Positions 16,752 to 16,809 of a DNA stretch of 16,809 nt are shown here, piece after piece. The stretch comes from an uncultured Burkholderiales bacterium (GTDB taxonomy: Bacteria; Pseudomonadota; Gammaproteobacteria; Burkholderiales; Thiobacillaceae): assembly GCA_937925755.1 (NCBI GenBank), contig CALAMX010000155.1:1-16809 (forward strand), read 5' to 3'. Under the pieces are notes generated by a model. That model worked only from the letters and a program-made list of their open reading frames with translations, was not told the origin of the DNA and searched no databases. The position numbers and the translations under genes are program-made. Numbering within the stretch: position 1 is the first letter of the stretch; each line of letters starts with the position of its first letter.

Positions 16752-16773
16752 TACGTCCGGCTAGCCGGTCAGG
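16747..16773. terminator. Palindrome between convergent genes, possible bidirectional terminator
   Basis: CCGGCTAGCCGG (16757-16768) is a perfect 12-bp palindrome, flanked by CCTGA (16747-16751) and TCAGG (16769-16773), which can also pair with a bulge on one side. It covers the dsbC stop and the stop of the gene entering from the right. There is no T tract on either strand, so an intrinsic terminator is possible but weak. Confidence 0.35.
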
Positions 16774-16809
16774 TTCAACCGGTAGAGCTCCAGAGCGATG
16801 CCGGCGAAG
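16761..16809 (-). CDS. 3' end of an unrecognised convergent gene (partial)
   Basis: From the right edge the minus strand is open for 15 codons, FAGIALELYRLNLTG, ending at a TAG (16761-16763). Only the C-terminal tip is in view, which is too little to name a family. It would converge on dsbC with a 9-bp gap between stops, and a palindrome covers the junction. Confidence 0.35.
   Translation of the reverse strand, partial: FAGIALELYRLNLTG

Overview
The window is GC-rich, densely packed bacterial chromosome. Its gene content and order (ffh / rpsP-rimM-trmD-rplS, then a divergent ypjD-like gene, a CNNM/CBS gene, pilB-pilC-pilD-coaE-zapD and a CPFC-type dsbC) point to a Betaproteobacterium, perhaps near Thiobacillus, Gallionella or Hydrogenophilus relatives. 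That placement rests on remembered synteny and protein style and could not be tested by a search. Several genes appear to start with GTG or TTG (rimM, trmD, pilB, coaE, zapD, the CNNM gene), as is common at high GC.

Layout. (1) 1-792 is the only accessory-looking part. It holds the 3' end of an unrecognised + strand gene, then, on the minus strand, the broken N-terminal part of a type III-like (Mod) DNA methyltransferase carrying at least two frameshifts, then about 200 bp with no gene. (2) 793-4619: a YbbP-type FtsX permease and its YbbA-type ATPase on the minus strand, divergent from a TesA-type GDSL esterase; the two divergent start codons overlap in a single CATG. (3) 4722-8158, minus strand: the translation and protein-targeting cluster ffh, rpsP, rimM, trmD, rplS. 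A candidate internal promoter and a hairpin covering the Shine-Dalgarno sequence lie ahead of rpsP. (4) 8230-10360, plus strand: a CcsA/YpjD-like membrane protein of cytochrome c assembly type and a CNNM-CBS-CorC transporter-like protein. (5) 10494-15995, plus strand: the type IV pilus assembly genes pilB, pilC and pilD, followed by coaE (last step of CoA synthesis) and zapD (FtsZ-bundling division factor). (6) 16050-16751: a periplasmic disulfide isomerase (dsbC), convergent with a gene cut off by the right edge.

How the genes work together. Ffh, S16, RimM, TrmD and L19 form a classic ribosome-maturation and signal-recognition cluster. PilB (extension ATPase), PilC (inner-membrane platform) and PilD (prepilin peptidase and methylase) form the cytoplasmic and inner-membrane core of a type IV pilus or type II secretion-like machine. 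CoaE and ZapD ride in the same transcriptional direction, as is usual in this group. TesA and DsbC are predicted to be periplasmic.

I found no evidence of an undescribed multi-gene system. The items most worth a second look are the decaying methyltransferase with its visible 7-bp duplication, the heptanucleotide repeat blocks between pilC and pilD (the first begins in the pilC stop codon), the hairpin over the rpsP ribosome-binding site, and the overlapping divergent starts of ybbA and tesA.
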